From an uncultured Parabacteroides sp. (GTDB lineage: Bacteria; Bacteroidota; Bacteroidia; Bacteroidales; Tannerellaceae), in NCBI GenBank assembly GCA_934718155.1, contig CAKUZF010000050.1:1-15789 (forward strand): a DNA stretch of 15,789 bases, in the 5' to 3' direction. The notes beneath the pieces were generated by a model that searched no databases, had not been told where the DNA came from, and saw only the letters and a list, made by a program, of their open reading frames with translations. The position numbers and the translations under genes are program-made. Positions 15,680-15,789 of this stretch are shown here, one piece after another; position 1 is the first letter of the stretch; each line of letters starts with the position of its first letter.

Positions 15680-15789
15680 CAATCGAGAAACAACGACAGG
15701 TTGTTGATCGACAGGAAGCGATCTTTGAAGAGATTTACATAATACGACAAGTAGTACAAGTATCGGAATCGAGAGATCGATGAGAAAAG
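15680..15789 (+). ncRNA. Probable rRNA operon leader (16S gene beyond the window)
   Basis: The transcribed region has no open frame. It contains a hairpin AACAAC-GACAG-GTTGTT (15689-15705), a repeated GACAGG (15695, 15710) and a boxA-like GATCTTTGAAGAG (15720-15732), features usual in Bacteroidetes rRNA leaders. The 16S start is not reached, so a tRNA operon remains possible. Confidence 0.6.

Overview
The window reads as chromosomal DNA of an anaerobic member of the Bacteroidales. The evidence is a Bacteroidetes-type promoter architecture (TTG, 19 nt, TATCTTTG) seen twice at full strength, few Shine-Dalgarno sequences, a single-chain pyruvate:ferredoxin oxidoreductase, an Rpn-type nuclease with an EGRAEG-repeat tail, and an AAA_14-type ATPase typical of this order. 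The genus cannot be fixed from the sequence alone; a Porphyromonas/Tannerella/Parabacteroides-like organism of moderate GC is my inference.

Layout. (1) 1-348 is the C-terminal tail of an Rpn-family nuclease whose start lies outside the window. (2) 557-4023, minus strand, is a two-gene operon: an ABC-F ATPase followed, with an ATGA overlap, by a five-helix membrane sulfatase-fold enzyme of the LTA-synthase type. (3) A 235-bp divergent region leads to 4259-5212, a hemerythrin (RIC/YtfE-like) domain fused to a LuxR-type DNA-binding domain. (4) 5213-5480 carries a striking array of twelve 11-bp units, five in one orientation and seven in the other, around a CCCGGG centre. (5) A strong promoter then drives an AAA_14-type ATPase whose Walker B glutamate is glutamine. 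(6) 6792-10340 is the 1182-residue PFOR (nifJ), ended by a clear terminator. (7) 10437-13478 holds a Cof-type HAD phosphatase and a CPA1-type cation/proton antiporter, closed by a strong hairpin terminator. (8) 13564-15470, minus strand, is a second ATGA-coupled operon: a DUF2156 (LPG-synthase C-terminal-like) protein followed by a GNAT acetyltransferase. (9) The right edge holds a strong promoter and a structured leader with a boxA-like element, most likely the start of an rRNA operon whose 16S gene lies just outside.

Most of the content is core metabolism and housekeeping. The parts that deserve a second look are the 11-bp inverted array, the hemerythrin-LuxR regulator, the ABC-F protein in which one composite ATP site is consistently degenerate, and the ATPase with the E-to-Q change. 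I see no insertion sequence, CRISPR array, tRNA or prophage. I did not find a multi-gene system that I can defend as new.
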